Shown one piece after another: positions 35,414-46,204 of a DNA stretch of 64,000 nucleotides. The stretch spans positions 18,920,732-18,984,731 of the forward strand of contig NC_063442.1 in NCBI RefSeq assembly GCF_020379485.1. Reading direction: 5' to 3'. Source of the stretch: Brassica napus (lineage: Eukaryota; Streptophyta; Magnoliopsida; Brassicales; Brassicaceae). Below the pieces are notes generated by a model that ran no database searches, had not been told where the DNA came from, and was given only the letters and a program-made list of their open reading frames with translations. The position numbers and the translations under genes were made by a program. Position 1 is the first letter of the stretch, and every line of letters starts with the position of its first letter.

Positions 35414-36025
35414 AGGGGGTGACTGGTTTTTTCGCTACCACCCGCAAACGCAGCTTTTGCGGTTGGTAGCGGTTGTCGGCGGTTTGCAACAATCACTCAA
35501 ATCGCTCTAAACCGCTTCAAATCGCTCCGAATCTCATAAATTCAAAAGCTGGCTCCAGCTAGCGTTTGAGGTTGCGGGCGGTTGCGGGAGGGTAAAAAAA
35601 ATTTCTTTTTTTAAACCAATATATATACAAAAGTAAAAATATTTTAATAAAAAAATTAAAAATTGAAACTATGAAAATATTAAAATATATCTATTATATT
35701 TTAATTAATATTATAAAATTTTATAGTAAAAACAGTTTCAATAAATTTTCAAAAATTAAAATTATAACTTTCTAAATAAATTTTTTTATTTATTATAATT
35801 TTATGATTTTTGATATTTTTATAATTATATTAAATGTAAATATTGTTAATTTATTATTTGACTGTTACCGCATTTGGTAGTTAACCAGTCATAAGTCACC
35901 CGCAAACACACCAATTTTTAACCGCAATACCAGTCGTACAAATTCCTTAAAACCGCTAGAAACCGCAACCGCCCGTATCCACAAACTCCCGCAACCGCAA
36001 CTGATGCGTTTGAACCAGTCAGGCC
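35414..36025. mobile_element. hAT-like MITE, 612 bp, 8-bp target-site duplication (7/8)
   Basis: TTAATGTT (35406-35413) and TTAATGGT (36026-36033) flank the element. Ends: AGGGGGTGACTGGTT on the left and GGCCTGACTGGTT (reverse strand) on the right. GC-rich subterminal regions hold many copies of AACCGC/GCGGTT-type hexamers in opposite orientation on the two sides (about 35435-35600 and 35870-36010), around an AT-rich non-coding centre. Confidence 0.75.
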
Positions 36026-37165
36026 TTAATGGTCATATGTTCACAATTATTTTTGGAAATAAAATTTAGAGCTCTTATATGATTGTGTTTTTAAAATAAT
36101 TCTTATTAGGTGACCGGCCCGCACCCTGTGCGGGCATAAGAACATGATCGTTCCGCACTCTGTGTTCTCTCTCGGTCCGTACCTCAGGAGAGAGAACACA
36201 GTAACGCCAGTATGAAGAGGCATATATTGTTAGTATGTATAATTGCAACGTCACAAAATATTTTGTGAGTTTACGAAGATACTTTCATTCAAAAAATGGA
36301 ATAAATAGTGTATAATTTTAGAAGTAACATATTTTATATTATCATTAATTAAAATTATATTGTATATGTTTCGTAATTCTTTATTTTAGGTGAATAATAT
36401 TATTTTTCCATAAATAATAAACAAACATTTATGTAGACATATTAAAAGAAAATATAATAAAAATCAAAATATTATCCATAAATAATATAAATTATGAAGT
36501 ACATTTCTCGATAAAGAAAGCAAATTCAATTAGAAACTTGCAAAAAAAATTAAATAAATTTTGTAAGCAATTTGACGGGTTAACATTATTTGATAGATTT
36601 ATAAATTTCAAAATTTTATTGAACATGAAATAATATTAAATTGACATACCGTCATCGGTCTCCTAACTCATCACAATCCATCTAGCAAATACAAAAAATA
36701 AATAATTGCAACAGTTTATTCATTTTAAAATTTGTATTTGAAAAAAAAAGTTGACTAAAATTACGTACCGTGACTACGAAATATTCTGAAAAACTTGTTT
36801 GTAGACAACATTCAATATTTTTGTCTGCGGCTTCCCTTCTTTACCATTTATTAAGATTTTTAATCCAGATCTCGACTTAACTCTTGAAAGTGAAACTTTG
36901 CCTTGCATTTTGTAAGCATTTTATAAATTATTTTAAAATTATGATAAATTTATTCTTTAAACAACTATAAATAATTTAAAAATAATATTAATAAACATTT
37001 TTGGATTTTTTAATATTTAAAATAGTTATTATATAATTATATTCGAACATAATTCATCAAGTAGAGAATAAAACTATTATAATTATCTTATATAAAATTT
37101 CGTTCATTGTATTTTATAGTTTATAAATATTAAAAGTAATAAATAAAACATTATTAATCTTTCTA

Positions 37166-37270
37166 TAATACTTCCAAGGTAAAGTGGGTGGCAGAGTCAA
37201 TGAAAGTGGATGGCAGAGTCGATTCCTCAAGTAGCATATAATACTTCCAAGGCAAAGTGGGTGGCAGAGT
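37166..37270. repeat. Short tandem repeat replacing the VIH segment in copy 1
   Basis: ATAATACTTCCAAGG, then AAAGTGGGTGGCAGAGTC, is present twice in about 100 bp, with a third GTGGATGGCAGAGTC unit between. Confidence 0.6.
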
Positions 37271-39116
37271 CGATGAAAGATGAGGAGCCTTTGCGTCTAA
37301 ACACATTTTTCTTAGCACACAAACAACATCGTCGTAATACCTTAATAGTATGAGAGGAGAGATTTGTGAATAATACTTTAAAGAATGAAAAGAGAATGTT
37401 TGTATTTTAAGACCTTGGCTGTCTCATATATATATACAGTCGATTTATTTCTCATATTAATAACGCACAATATTTTGCACAATAAATAATGAAATCGTTT
37501 AAAGAAAGATATTAAATGTGTATTGTCAAAAAATGATTTGCATATGATATGATTTTAACTTGCGCAAGTAATCCATATTAGAAAGGTAAGTTATTAAAAA
37601 CAAACAACCTAATTATAAACATTAAAATATTTTGTAAGCAATGTAAAAAATATGATATCAACATACGCGAGTTTACCGTTTGAATAATAAGGAAATTTTT
37701 TAATATTTGTCTTAATTCTAAATCTTGCCCAAGGGTAAACTAAATCGATAATATCTAATGATTTCAACTTGCGCAAGTAATCCATATTGTGAATAAGTGA
37801 TTTGCATATTTAAGGATTTCAGCTTGCGCAAAGTAATCCATATTAGAAAGGTAAGTTATTAAAAACAAATTTTGTCAATAAGTTATTTGCATATTTAATG
37901 ATTTCAACTTGCGTAAGTAATCCATATTAGAAAGGTAAGTTATTAAAAACAAACAACCTAATTAGTAGGGGTGGGCACTTTACCCGATATCTGAAGTGGC
38001 ACCCGAACCCGATCCGAAAATGCATGTCAAGTTTTTTATTTAAAAAATTAACAAAAACTTACATCCAAATTTTTTTAAAAAAATAACTAAATTAATGCCT
38101 TTTTAGTTTTATATTTTATGTCTAAATCTATTAACCATTCAATCTATTAAAAATAAAAAATTAGTTAACTGAAAGTTATATTTTTAAATATAAGAAACTT
38201 GAGAAATGAAAATTTTAATTTTTTTTCAAAATCTAAATATCCTAATCCAATCTGAAATAACCGAATCCGAACTAAAAATACCCGAACCCGACCTGAAGCA
38301 TTAACTGAAATAACCCGACCCCAAATCCATAAATAATATAAATTATGATGTACATTTCTCGATAAAGAAATCAAATTCAATTAGAAACGTGCAAAAAATT
38401 AAATAAATTTTGTAAGCAATTTGACAGGTTAAAATTATTTGATAGATTTATAAATTTCTAAATTTTATTGAACATGAAATAATATTAAATTGACATACCG
38501 TCATCGGTCTCCTAACTCATCACAACCCATCTGGCAAATACAAAAAATAAATAATTGTAACAGTTTATATATTTTAAAATTTGTATTTGAAAAAAGTAGA
38601 TTAAAATTACGTACCGTGACTACGGAATATTCTGAAAATTTTGTTTGTAGACAACATTCAATGTTTTTGTCTTCGGCTTCCCTTTTTTACCAGTTATTAT
38701 GATTTTTAATCCAGATCTCGACTTAACTCTTGAAAGTGTAACTTTGCCTTGCATTTTGTAAGCATTTTATAAATTATTTTAAATTATGATAAATTTATTC
38801 TTTAAACAACGATAAATAATTAAAAAATAATATTAATAAACATTTTTGGATTTTGTAATATTTAAAATAGTTATTATATAATTATATTCGAACACAGTTC
38901 ATCAAGTAGAGGATAAAACTATTATAATTATCTTATATAAAATTTCGTTCATTTTATTTTATAGGTTATATATATTAAAAGTAATAAATAAAACATTATT
39001 AGTCTTTCAATAATTTTGAGAATAGTTTCTTTAAATTGTTATTTGTAATATTCGTTAGATTATATGGCAAGTGATGTTAAACGTCAATAAGTTAAACAAT
39101 TCTTCCATATTTGGAA

Positions 39117-39117
<1 letters not shown>

Positions 39118-39151
<34 letters not shown>
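39118..39151. repeat. (AT)n microsatellite
   Basis: About 16 TA units. Confidence 0.9.
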
Positions 39152-39153
<2 letters not shown>

Positions 39154-39187
39154 CAATGACAAATTAAATGGTAGAGTATGTAAACAC

Positions 39188-39606
39188 CTGTTTTCTACCA
39201 GCGTGAGTTAGAACACCGCCGTATTTAAGAATCATAAGGGCCTCTACAGGTCTTTATTCTTCGCCTTCACCATCCCACTTCAGCGGCTTTAGTTGAACAT
39301 TCCTGTATATCCCTGAGAAATTTCCTCCCTGCACCATTCCAAAAGGTTTTCTGCTGTGAAAAAATGATCTCATGAATTAAATAAAAAATGCATAATGTTA
39401 GCTTACTTATAAGATAGTATATTCAACAAAAAAAAAATGATATAAGATAATATTACTAAATGATACTAAGTAATACTTTCCCGGACAATATTCAACAAAG
39501 AGAGAGAAAGTACTAAAGAACATCTTCAAGAACTGCTTTAACTTGGCGAAGCTTCTCAGCATGTTCAATCAAGGTTTTCTGGATCACTATCACTCTCACG
39601 ACCTGG
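39188..39606 (-). pseudogene. VIH/PPIP5K (diphosphoinositol pentakisphosphate kinase) gene fragment, two exons and intron
   Basis: On the minus strand 39606-39520 encodes GRESDSDPENLD and, after a one-base shift, EHAEKLRQVKAVLED. A GT...AG interval (39519-about 39340, ending TGGTGCAG) follows. The next piece reads [18 protein letters not shown], then DGEGEE, a stop, and VEALMILKYGGVLTHAGRK to 39188. This order is characteristic of the histidine-phosphatase-like half of plant VIH1/VIH2, which interconvert inositol pyrophosphates in phosphate signalling. The frameshift, stop and a small loss before DGEGEE show decay. The retained intron means genomic DNA was captured. Only about 70 residues of a protein of more than 1000 are present. 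Confidence 0.85.
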
Positions 39607-40324
39607 TCTACATATAAAAAAATGAAGACCATATTGTCGTTACCAGTATTCAACACATGAAAAAGATAGATCAGACATGCTTTTTGGAGACAAGACACAA
39701 AGAGGTGAGTTCAGGGTTCTAAAGATGAGAAGCCTTTGCGTCTAAACACATTTATCTTAGCACACAAGCAGCATTGTCGTAATACCTTAATAGTATGAGA
39801 GGAGATATTTGTGAATAATACTTTAAAGAATGAAAAGAGAATGTTTGTATTTTAAGACCTTAGGTGTCTCCTATATATATACAGTCGATTTATTCTCATA
39901 TTAATGATTTTAATATTTTGCACAATAAATAATAAAATCATTTAAAGAAAGATATTAAATGTGTATTGTCAAAAAATGATTTGCATATGATATGATTTTA
40001 ACTTGCGCAAGTAATCCATATTAGAAAGGTAAGTTATTAAAAACAAACAACCTAATTAGAAACATTAAAATATTTTGTAAGCAATATAATAAATATGATA
40101 TCAACATGCGCAAGTTTACCGTTTGAATAATAAGGAAAATTTTTAATATTTGTCTTAATTCTAAATCTTCCCCAATGGTAAACTAAATCGATAAAATTTA
40201 ATGTATTCAACTTGCATAAGTAATCCATATTGTGAATAAGTGATTTGCATATTTAATGATTTCAACTTGTGCAAGTAATCTATATTAGAAAGGTAAGTTA
40301 TTAAAAACAAACAACCTAATTAGT

Positions 40325-41012
40325 AGGAATGATCACTTTACCCGATATCCGAAGTGGCACCCGAACCCGATCCGAAAAACCCGAACTGAAATCCGAACCG
40401 AAGTAGCAAAATACCCGAACGGGTATGGAATAAGGAGAGATTGGATACCCGAACCCGAACGGATAATACCCGAACCCGAATAGATATCCGAAGATAACCG
40501 AACATATGTATAATTAACCTTATATTTTTAGTTTACATCTCTCATTTTATATAAAATATTTATATTGATAATACACATACTTTAAGTTCATATGATATAC
40601 ATACAATTACGAAAAAAATGATTTGCTACTCACTTAAAACGCATGTCAAGTTTTTTATTTAAAAAATTAACAAAAAGTTACATCCGAAATTTAAAAAAAT
40701 AACTAAATTAATGTCTTTTTAGTTTTAAAATGTTATGTCTAAATCTATTAACTATTCAATCTATTAAAAATAAAAAATTAGTTAACTGAAAGTTATATTT
40801 TTAAATATAAGAAACTTGAGAAATGAAAATTTTAATATTTTTTTTCAAAATCTAAATATCCGAACCAGATCCGAAATAACCGAATCCGAACTAAAAATAC
40901 CCAAACCCGACCCGAAATACAGAAATACCCGAACGGGTTCTACACCTCTATACCGAAATATCCGAAAATCCGAAATACCCGACCCAAACCCGAACGGGTA
41001 CCCAAGGCTAAA
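40325..41012. repeat. ACCCGAACCCGA-rich element (hAT MITE-like)
   Basis: Both ends are rich in CCCGAACCCGA/CCGAAATACCCGA units. The left copy-1 counterpart begins TAGGGGTGGGCACTTTACCC (about 37966), typical of a hAT-type MITE start. The right end here, GGGTACCCAAGGCTA, looks like the mutated inverse. It predates the tandem duplication because both copies contain it. Confidence 0.5.
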
Positions 41013-41279
41013 CTAAATCGATAATTATTATCTTCTAGCTATATATGGGCTTAACGAAATCAACAATAGTTTTGGGCTTGTCTACATAAGTGATTGATTA
41101 AAATAAATGAAAAATAAAAATTCAAAAAATCCAGCCAATAGAATTATAACGTCTTTCCTGAGAAGCTCTATATGAATGCCACCTCATCAAAAATCACTAA
41201 AGTGACTTCTCTTTTAATGTATAAGGGGATTTTATATGATCTTTTCAAACGAATGAAATTTATGACATGAATAAAAATT

Positions 41280-41710
41280 GTTATGACACCATCATCATTG
41301 GTGGTATGAAGATAAATGTTATTCTTAATTGTGACATGACAAACAATGTTATTGTTAATGGTGATATGCTCAAAATTATTTATTAGAGATTTTTATTATT
41401 TAAAAAAAGAACTAAAATATTTTTATTTGTTTAGAAAATTGCATTTAAAAAATGATTTTTTTTATTTTAAGAAAGTTTCTTTAAAAACGATTTTAAAAAT
41501 TTATGTAGTTTTTCTAATTTTTATTAATGTTTCCTATTTTATTTCTTATTAGTTATTTTTATTAGTCAAATAAATAAATAAAAATAATCAAAAATAAAAA
41601 TTGACATGTCGCTTTATTTAGAGGGTTTTTACGATAAAAAGTCAATTTGAAAGTTTAATATGCTCGTTAAATAATTTCAAACTTTAAAACGTAAATAAAT
41701 GCTATTCTGA
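41280..41710 (-). repeat. Dispersed repeat, copy B (inverted relative to 30870-31445)
   Basis: The reverse complement shares its motif order with copy A over about 430 bp, with many substitutions. A SINE-like B box (GGTTCGTACCCG, about 41737) follows directly, without a recognisable A box. Confidence 0.5.
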
Positions 41711-42192
41711 AGATTATTACACACTGAAGGTCTCCGGTTCGTACCCGGACGAAGCCAATTGAATATTTCTTTATCAAAAGAAAAAGAAGATTATTATGCG
41801 ATTTTCTGTTGTAAAGTTTTATGTCGAAAAGAATTTGGTAGAAAAAAGTAAGGAGCAGAAATAACAACAAAAAATAAAAATCCATCTTCTAATCCGGCCC
41901 ATAATATCATAAGCCCATTTAAAATTGATGAACTGCATTTGTTGAAGAATATTTGTCCTTTTCTTTCTCTCCGCAAAGAAAGCGGAATCGAGAGTCACTG
42001 CAGGTACCTGTCGGGATCGGTTTTCTATCGGTAATCTTCAAATAGCTATCCTCGTTAAGCAGCTAATTGGTTTTCGACGTTTAGAAGAGACGATTTAGGG
42101 TTATAAATTTTCCAACTTTAGACCACCGATTCTGGGTAAATTGGTGAACAAATCGGAGAATTTGGCGTTAGGGTTTTCTTGTAATCGCGATT

Positions 42193-42804
42193 ATGAAACC
42201 ACACGATGATTGGGTCGATGGATCTTGGACTGTAGATTGTGTTTGCGGTGTGAATTTTGATGATGGTAAAGAGATGGTGAACTGTGATGAATGCGGGGTT
42301 TGGGTTCACACATGGTGCTCTCGTTATGCTAAAGGAGATGATCTATTTGCCTGTCATAAATGCAAGATTAAAAACACCAACGGGTTCATGCTCAAGGAGG
42401 TCCCAATTGAAGAAAGGGTTCATGTTCAAGGAGTTCCTGGTGGAGACTTGTCTCTGTTTGAAAACTTTTCGTCTGTTTCGTCACGTCAGCTGTGGAAATG
42501 TTCTGGTTACGTGCCTAAGAAGTTTAGGTTTCAGTATAGAGAGTTTGCTTGTTGGGATGATCATGAGAAGGGAAATGCATGTGAAACTGAGGACCCAGAA
42601 GATGGTTCTGCTCCTATGAATGAAGGCAGAATAAGAAATTTTGTTTCTACACAAATGGAGATGAAATGTTTTCAGACTGATGATATAAACAAAGAGACTT
42701 ATTTTTCTGAAGATCGGGTAAAGAAGAAGGTTAAAGTTGCGGACAAAGAGGAAGAAGATGATCATACGAACGATTTGGTGGGCAATACCCTGAAAATGTT
42801 GTAG
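42193..42804 (+). CDS. PHD-finger protein, 203 aa, single exon
   Basis: The start MKPHDDWVDGSWTVDCVCGV is the first ATG and matches, by memory, the N-terminus of At4g10600. The C4HC3 PHD finger is complete: C16, C18, C31, C34, H39, C42, C54, C57 (CVCG ... CDECGVWVHTWC ... CHKC). PHD fingers read histone H3 tails; no aromatic-cage inference is made. A second conserved part, EERVHVQGVPGGDLSLFENF then SRQLWKCSGYVPKKFRFQYR (about 76-120), follows. The C-terminus is acidic/Lys-rich and ends NTLKML. The upstream 200 bp has a normal leader without upstream conserved exons. It is on the opposite strand to the other three host genes. I cannot tell whether the short acidic tail is natural or a truncation. 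Confidence 0.85.
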   Translation: MKPHDDWVDGSWTVDCVCGVNFDDGKEMVNCDECGVWVHTWCSRYAKGDDLFACHKCKIKNTNGFMLKEVPIEERVHVQGVPGGDLSLFENFSSVSSRQLWKCSGYVPKKFRFQYREFACWDDHEKGNACETEDPEDGSAPMNEGRIRNFVSTQMEMKCFQTDDINKETYFSEDRVKKKVKVADKEEEDDHTNDLVGNTLKML

Positions 42805-43019
42805 GAAGTATTCGACTTTGATGCAACAGGAGTCCTCACAACAAAAAGTTGTTATCCAAGGTTAAGATTTTGAATGTTTTCGTGTCAATGTTTAGGTTAC
42901 TTTTGAATTCTTTTTTGTGACAATGACTCCATGCTTATGTTTATAACTTTATATTCAGATTTAACCCTTGAAGGGTTTCTTAAAGCATCTCTATTGGTAC
43001 TCTATAATTTCTAAAATAA
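42805..43019. other. 3' flank of the PHD gene
   Basis: Short AT-rich segment; no terminator-like structure stands out. Confidence 0.4.
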
Positions 43020-43720
43020 AGCAAGTCTATTTTAATGTATTTGAAAATCCGAATTAAATCTAGTGTTATTGGTTCTATGATTTTCAAATTTATATTAAAA
43101 TCATGTGTTATTAGTTTAATGATTCATAAATTCTATATCAAATCAAGTGTTATTCAATCGTACGGATATACTAATATATTTAATTTTATAATGAATTTAA
43201 ATGGATTTTTTAGGATTTTTTAAGATTTTTTATTTAAAAATACAAAGACTCAAATCCGAGGGAAAATCTCAGAATTTGCATATTTTACTTGGATTTATAA
43301 ATATTACATAGATTTCTAAATCAATCAATTCCTTAAGGAGGTGTTATTGGTTTATATCTTTTGATTGATTTAGAAATCCATAAAGTATTTATAAATTCAA
43401 GTAAACTATACAAATTTTCAAATTCTCCCGGATTAGTATTTACAAATCCGGAGGTTTTCCCTCGGATTCGAACCTTTGTATTTTTAACAAAGAAATCCAT
43501 GCAAATCCATTCAAATACATTATGAAATCAAATCTATCAGTAAATCCGTATGATTGAACAACACGTGATTTGAATTAGAATTTATGAATCATTAAACGAA
43601 TAACGTAACACATGATTTCAATACATATTTTAAAATCACAGAACCAATAACACTAGATTTAGTTTAGATTTTCAAATCCATCAATTAAAGTGGAATGTAG
43701 AGGAAATTATAGAGTCTCCA
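43020..43720. repeat. Long imperfect palindrome (foldback MITE pair)
   Basis: The left arm (about 43020-43330) contains AATCTAGTGTTATTGGTTCT and AAAATCATGTGTTATTAGTT. The right arm (about 43345-43690) contains their complements (AGAACCAATAACACTAGATT, GTAACACATGATTTCAATAC). A transcript could fold into a duplex of about 300 bp. The centre near 43335-43345 begins GGAGGTGTTATTGG, like a MITE end. Confidence 0.65.
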
Positions 43721-43726
43721 AAAAAC

Positions 43727-44780
43727 ATGTTATGATTATGAAAGCCTTGGTCATGTTAATTGTTTTAGAATCATGTGTCAATGGTTAGGCTTCTAACGTA
43801 GCGCTAGTTTAGATTCTAGCCATTGCAAGTCAAATTTAACCACAAGCGGTTCATAGATTTCATTTGTATAATAGTAGAAACTCCATTAGGTATAAATTAA
43901 TAAATTCACCGAAAACTATGACACAATTCGCGAAATATAAGATACTTTTATTTCAACATAAATATAATTTAATAATTGAAGTTTATATAAATATGAATAA
44001 TATATTGTATATTTGATTTTTTTATTCACGGTACAGTTTATTTTTTTATTTTTATCAATATCTCAAAATGTTATGATTATGAAAGCCTTGGTCATGTTAA
44101 TTGTTTTAGAATCATGTGTCAATGGTTAGGCTTCTAACGTAGCGCTAGTTTAGATTCTAGCCATTGCAAGTCAAATTTAACCACAAGCGGTTCATAGATT
44201 TGTTGGGGGTGGATTTACATCATACCTCAAGGCCCATTAGACAATAAACTAGACCCATTTTACTATGAAGCCATAGCTTCTTCTTTGTATAAAGAGAGAT
44301 ACAACTCTCTTTATCAAAGGATCTCTTCTTCTCCATTTTAGACTTAGAACACTTCTTACAAAGGTTTATGGATTATTAGATTTATTTACACTTGTAATCC
44401 TACATGTAATACAATCTTAAATCAATAAACTCTTTTGATGTTCATTTCTCATTTGATTCTTTTAAGATTTCTCCTAAACCTCAAGAATCTAAACTTTTAT
44501 CTTTAGATTCTTTATTTGATTGATTCCAACAAACATCACAAAGATAAACACAATTTTTGGATCAAACAGATTTCATTTGTATAATAGTAGAAACTCCATT
44601 AGGTATAAATTAATAAATTCACCGAAAACTATGACACAATTCGCGAAATATAAGATACTTTTATTTCAACATAAATATAATTTAATAATTGAAGTTTATA
44701 TAAATATGAATAATATATTGTATATTTGATTTTTTATTCACGGTACAGTTTATTTTTTTATTTTTATCAATATCTCAAAA
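43727..44780. repeat. 341-bp tandem duplication; second copy interrupted by an insertion
   Basis: Copy 1 spans 43727-44067 and copy 2 44068-44780. They are nearly identical (both contain GGTTAGGCTTCTAACGTAGC and CACCGAAAACTATGACACAA). Copy 2 carries 372 extra bases: a 366-bp insert and a repeated AGATTT. Confidence 0.9.
44202..44567. mobile_element. LTR-like insertion, 366 bp, with AGATTT direct repeats
   Basis: AGATTT at 44196-44201 and 44568-44573 flanks the insert; copy 1 of the tandem repeat shows the empty site. From 44201 it reads TGTTGGGGGTGG ... CCAACA (44531), LTR-like ends, with a TATA-like TGTATAAAGAG and AATAAA-type signals inside. A further 36 bases (ending TTTTTGGATCAAAC) follow before the second AGATTT. 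That tail does not fit a plain solo LTR, so the class is uncertain. Confidence 0.6.
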
Positions 44781-46204
44781 TGTTTGATGTTATATTTCAT
44801 TTTATGCTTAAAATACATTTTCATTTACAGTATATATTTTCTATGCACCAAATAACCAAATAAGAATAACATATAATGTGTATCTATACAATTTAATCAA
44901 TACATATACTGTTAAATAAAATATTCATCTTATTTTTACATAAAAATATTTTAAAAGATATAAATCTATAAAACTTCTGTAAATCAATAAATTTGTAACT
45001 TAATAAAATATCCAAATCCTAAAATTATTAATTTTTTGAATTGTCATAGGGATTAATTGTGTCAATGTATGGGGGTGTTTATAAAACATGCAATAAAAGG
45101 TGAATTTTCATATTGAGTTACTGCTCGAACCTTTAACATATTTGATACAGAATTTTCATATTTCAGGCTATCCCACATTTTCCTGGACATAATGAGAATG
45201 GTGACTTTTTAGCTATAATGGATAGGTCTTTTCATAGGACTCTTTATTTTGTTACCAAACCACTTCAAGCTTGAGTAATAAAATATCATTTTAATGTTAA
45301 TATAAAAAAGTTTTACGATGATTCAATATTCTCGACACATAAGGCAACTTTTATGGGCATATTATAACATCTTCGTTTCGAGGACTGAGCTGGAACAGTC
45401 CAAAGACGAGTTATGGTTAGACTAATCAGACAAGATGGTTTGAATTGTCATCCGAGATCAGTTAGTTAATTATGTAATGACATATATACGTTTTGGTGGG
45501 AACGATTACTGAGCCAAACGCATACTAATAGACCAAAGAAAATGGTTGGATCAGTTACTTGGCGGTCACTAATCAGTTACCCGAGCAGTTATTAATCAGT
45601 TACCCAGCAGTTATTAACATCGGTTACTAGCCTACTTGAGCAGTTATGTGGCGGTTATTGAACTGATAAGGGAGCAGTTATGGGCAGTTGACTGAGGCGG
45701 AATTGTTACTGGATTGATTAACGTTTACTGACTGGCTTATAAACTGCTATGACAAATTACTGAATTCTAGACCCGTCACCTAGCGGTTATGGGCAGTTGG
45801 CCAAATTAAGCGAGATATTAGCCTGCTTGGGTGGGAGCAGTTGGGAATGGTTATGGTGTAATCCATAAACCGTCCATAGTTTCTTTTAACACTCTTTTCG
45901 TAGGAAAACACACAGAGAAGAGTTTCTGGAGAGAAACCGAGCTGAGATAAAAAGAACATGAAAGACAAAAAGAAAAGAAGAATTGATCGAAAACACGAGA
46001 CAAAGGACCGATGGGCATCGCAGTCCGTGGAGACGACTAGCTGAAAGTCGAGCGAAGGATGATCTGGTGTAGTTTGAGTCATTTATGGGTGTGATACTGA
46101 TGGAGAGATGAATCCCGAGGAATAACTGCATCAATGTCGGTTACAATCGATGGTGAACGAGTATGTATCAGGAATATTGAGCATCGATCGGGTCTGTAGC
46201 AAAC
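44781..46204. other. AT-rich DNA, then GTTA/CAGTT-motif-rich region (LTR-element debris?)
   Basis: 44781-45390 has nothing recognisable. 45400-45860 repeats phrases such as ATCAGTTACC, GCAGTTATTAA, GGTTATGGGCAGTTG and GCGGTTATTG many times in irregular spacing. 45880-46060 is purine-rich. It may be an old Gypsy-type LTR or internal region; no protein motif is visible. Confidence 0.35.

Larger units (their letters stand above)
36472..40970. repeat. Large imperfect tandem duplication (about 1.85 kb and 2.6 kb copies)
   Basis: 36472-37165 matches 38325-39007 (for example both contain ACATACCGTCATCGGTCTCC). 37275-38320 matches 39724-40970 (both contain TTTGCGTCTAAACACATTT and CTTTACCCGATATC). 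Copy 2 has about 700 bp (39008-39723, with an AT microsatellite and the VIH fragment) where copy 1 has only about 110 bp. Copy 1 lacks about 260 bp of the ACCCGAACCCGA-rich block present in copy 2. Both copies keep a 45-codon minus-strand open frame (MQGKVSLSRVKSRSGLKIL in copy 1, MQGKVTLSRVKSRSGLKII in copy 2) followed by a GTACGT donor-like sequence. Confidence 0.8.
36106..41229 (-). mobile_element. Probable composite Helitron, 5.1 kb, with internal duplication and captured VIH/PPIP5K fragment
   Basis: Minus-strand 5' end after A (41230): TCCCCTTATACATTAAAAGA then GAAGTCA. The 3' end has an 8-bp stem hairpin (complement of 36115-36133, GCCCGCAC/GTGCGGGC) followed by CCGGTCAC and CTAA (36106-36109) before T, which satisfies the CTRR rule. 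Linking the two ends is an inference: both fit Helitron rules and no other unpaired minus-strand ends lie between them. Inside are two long similar segments and a gene fragment listed separately. Confidence 0.5.
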
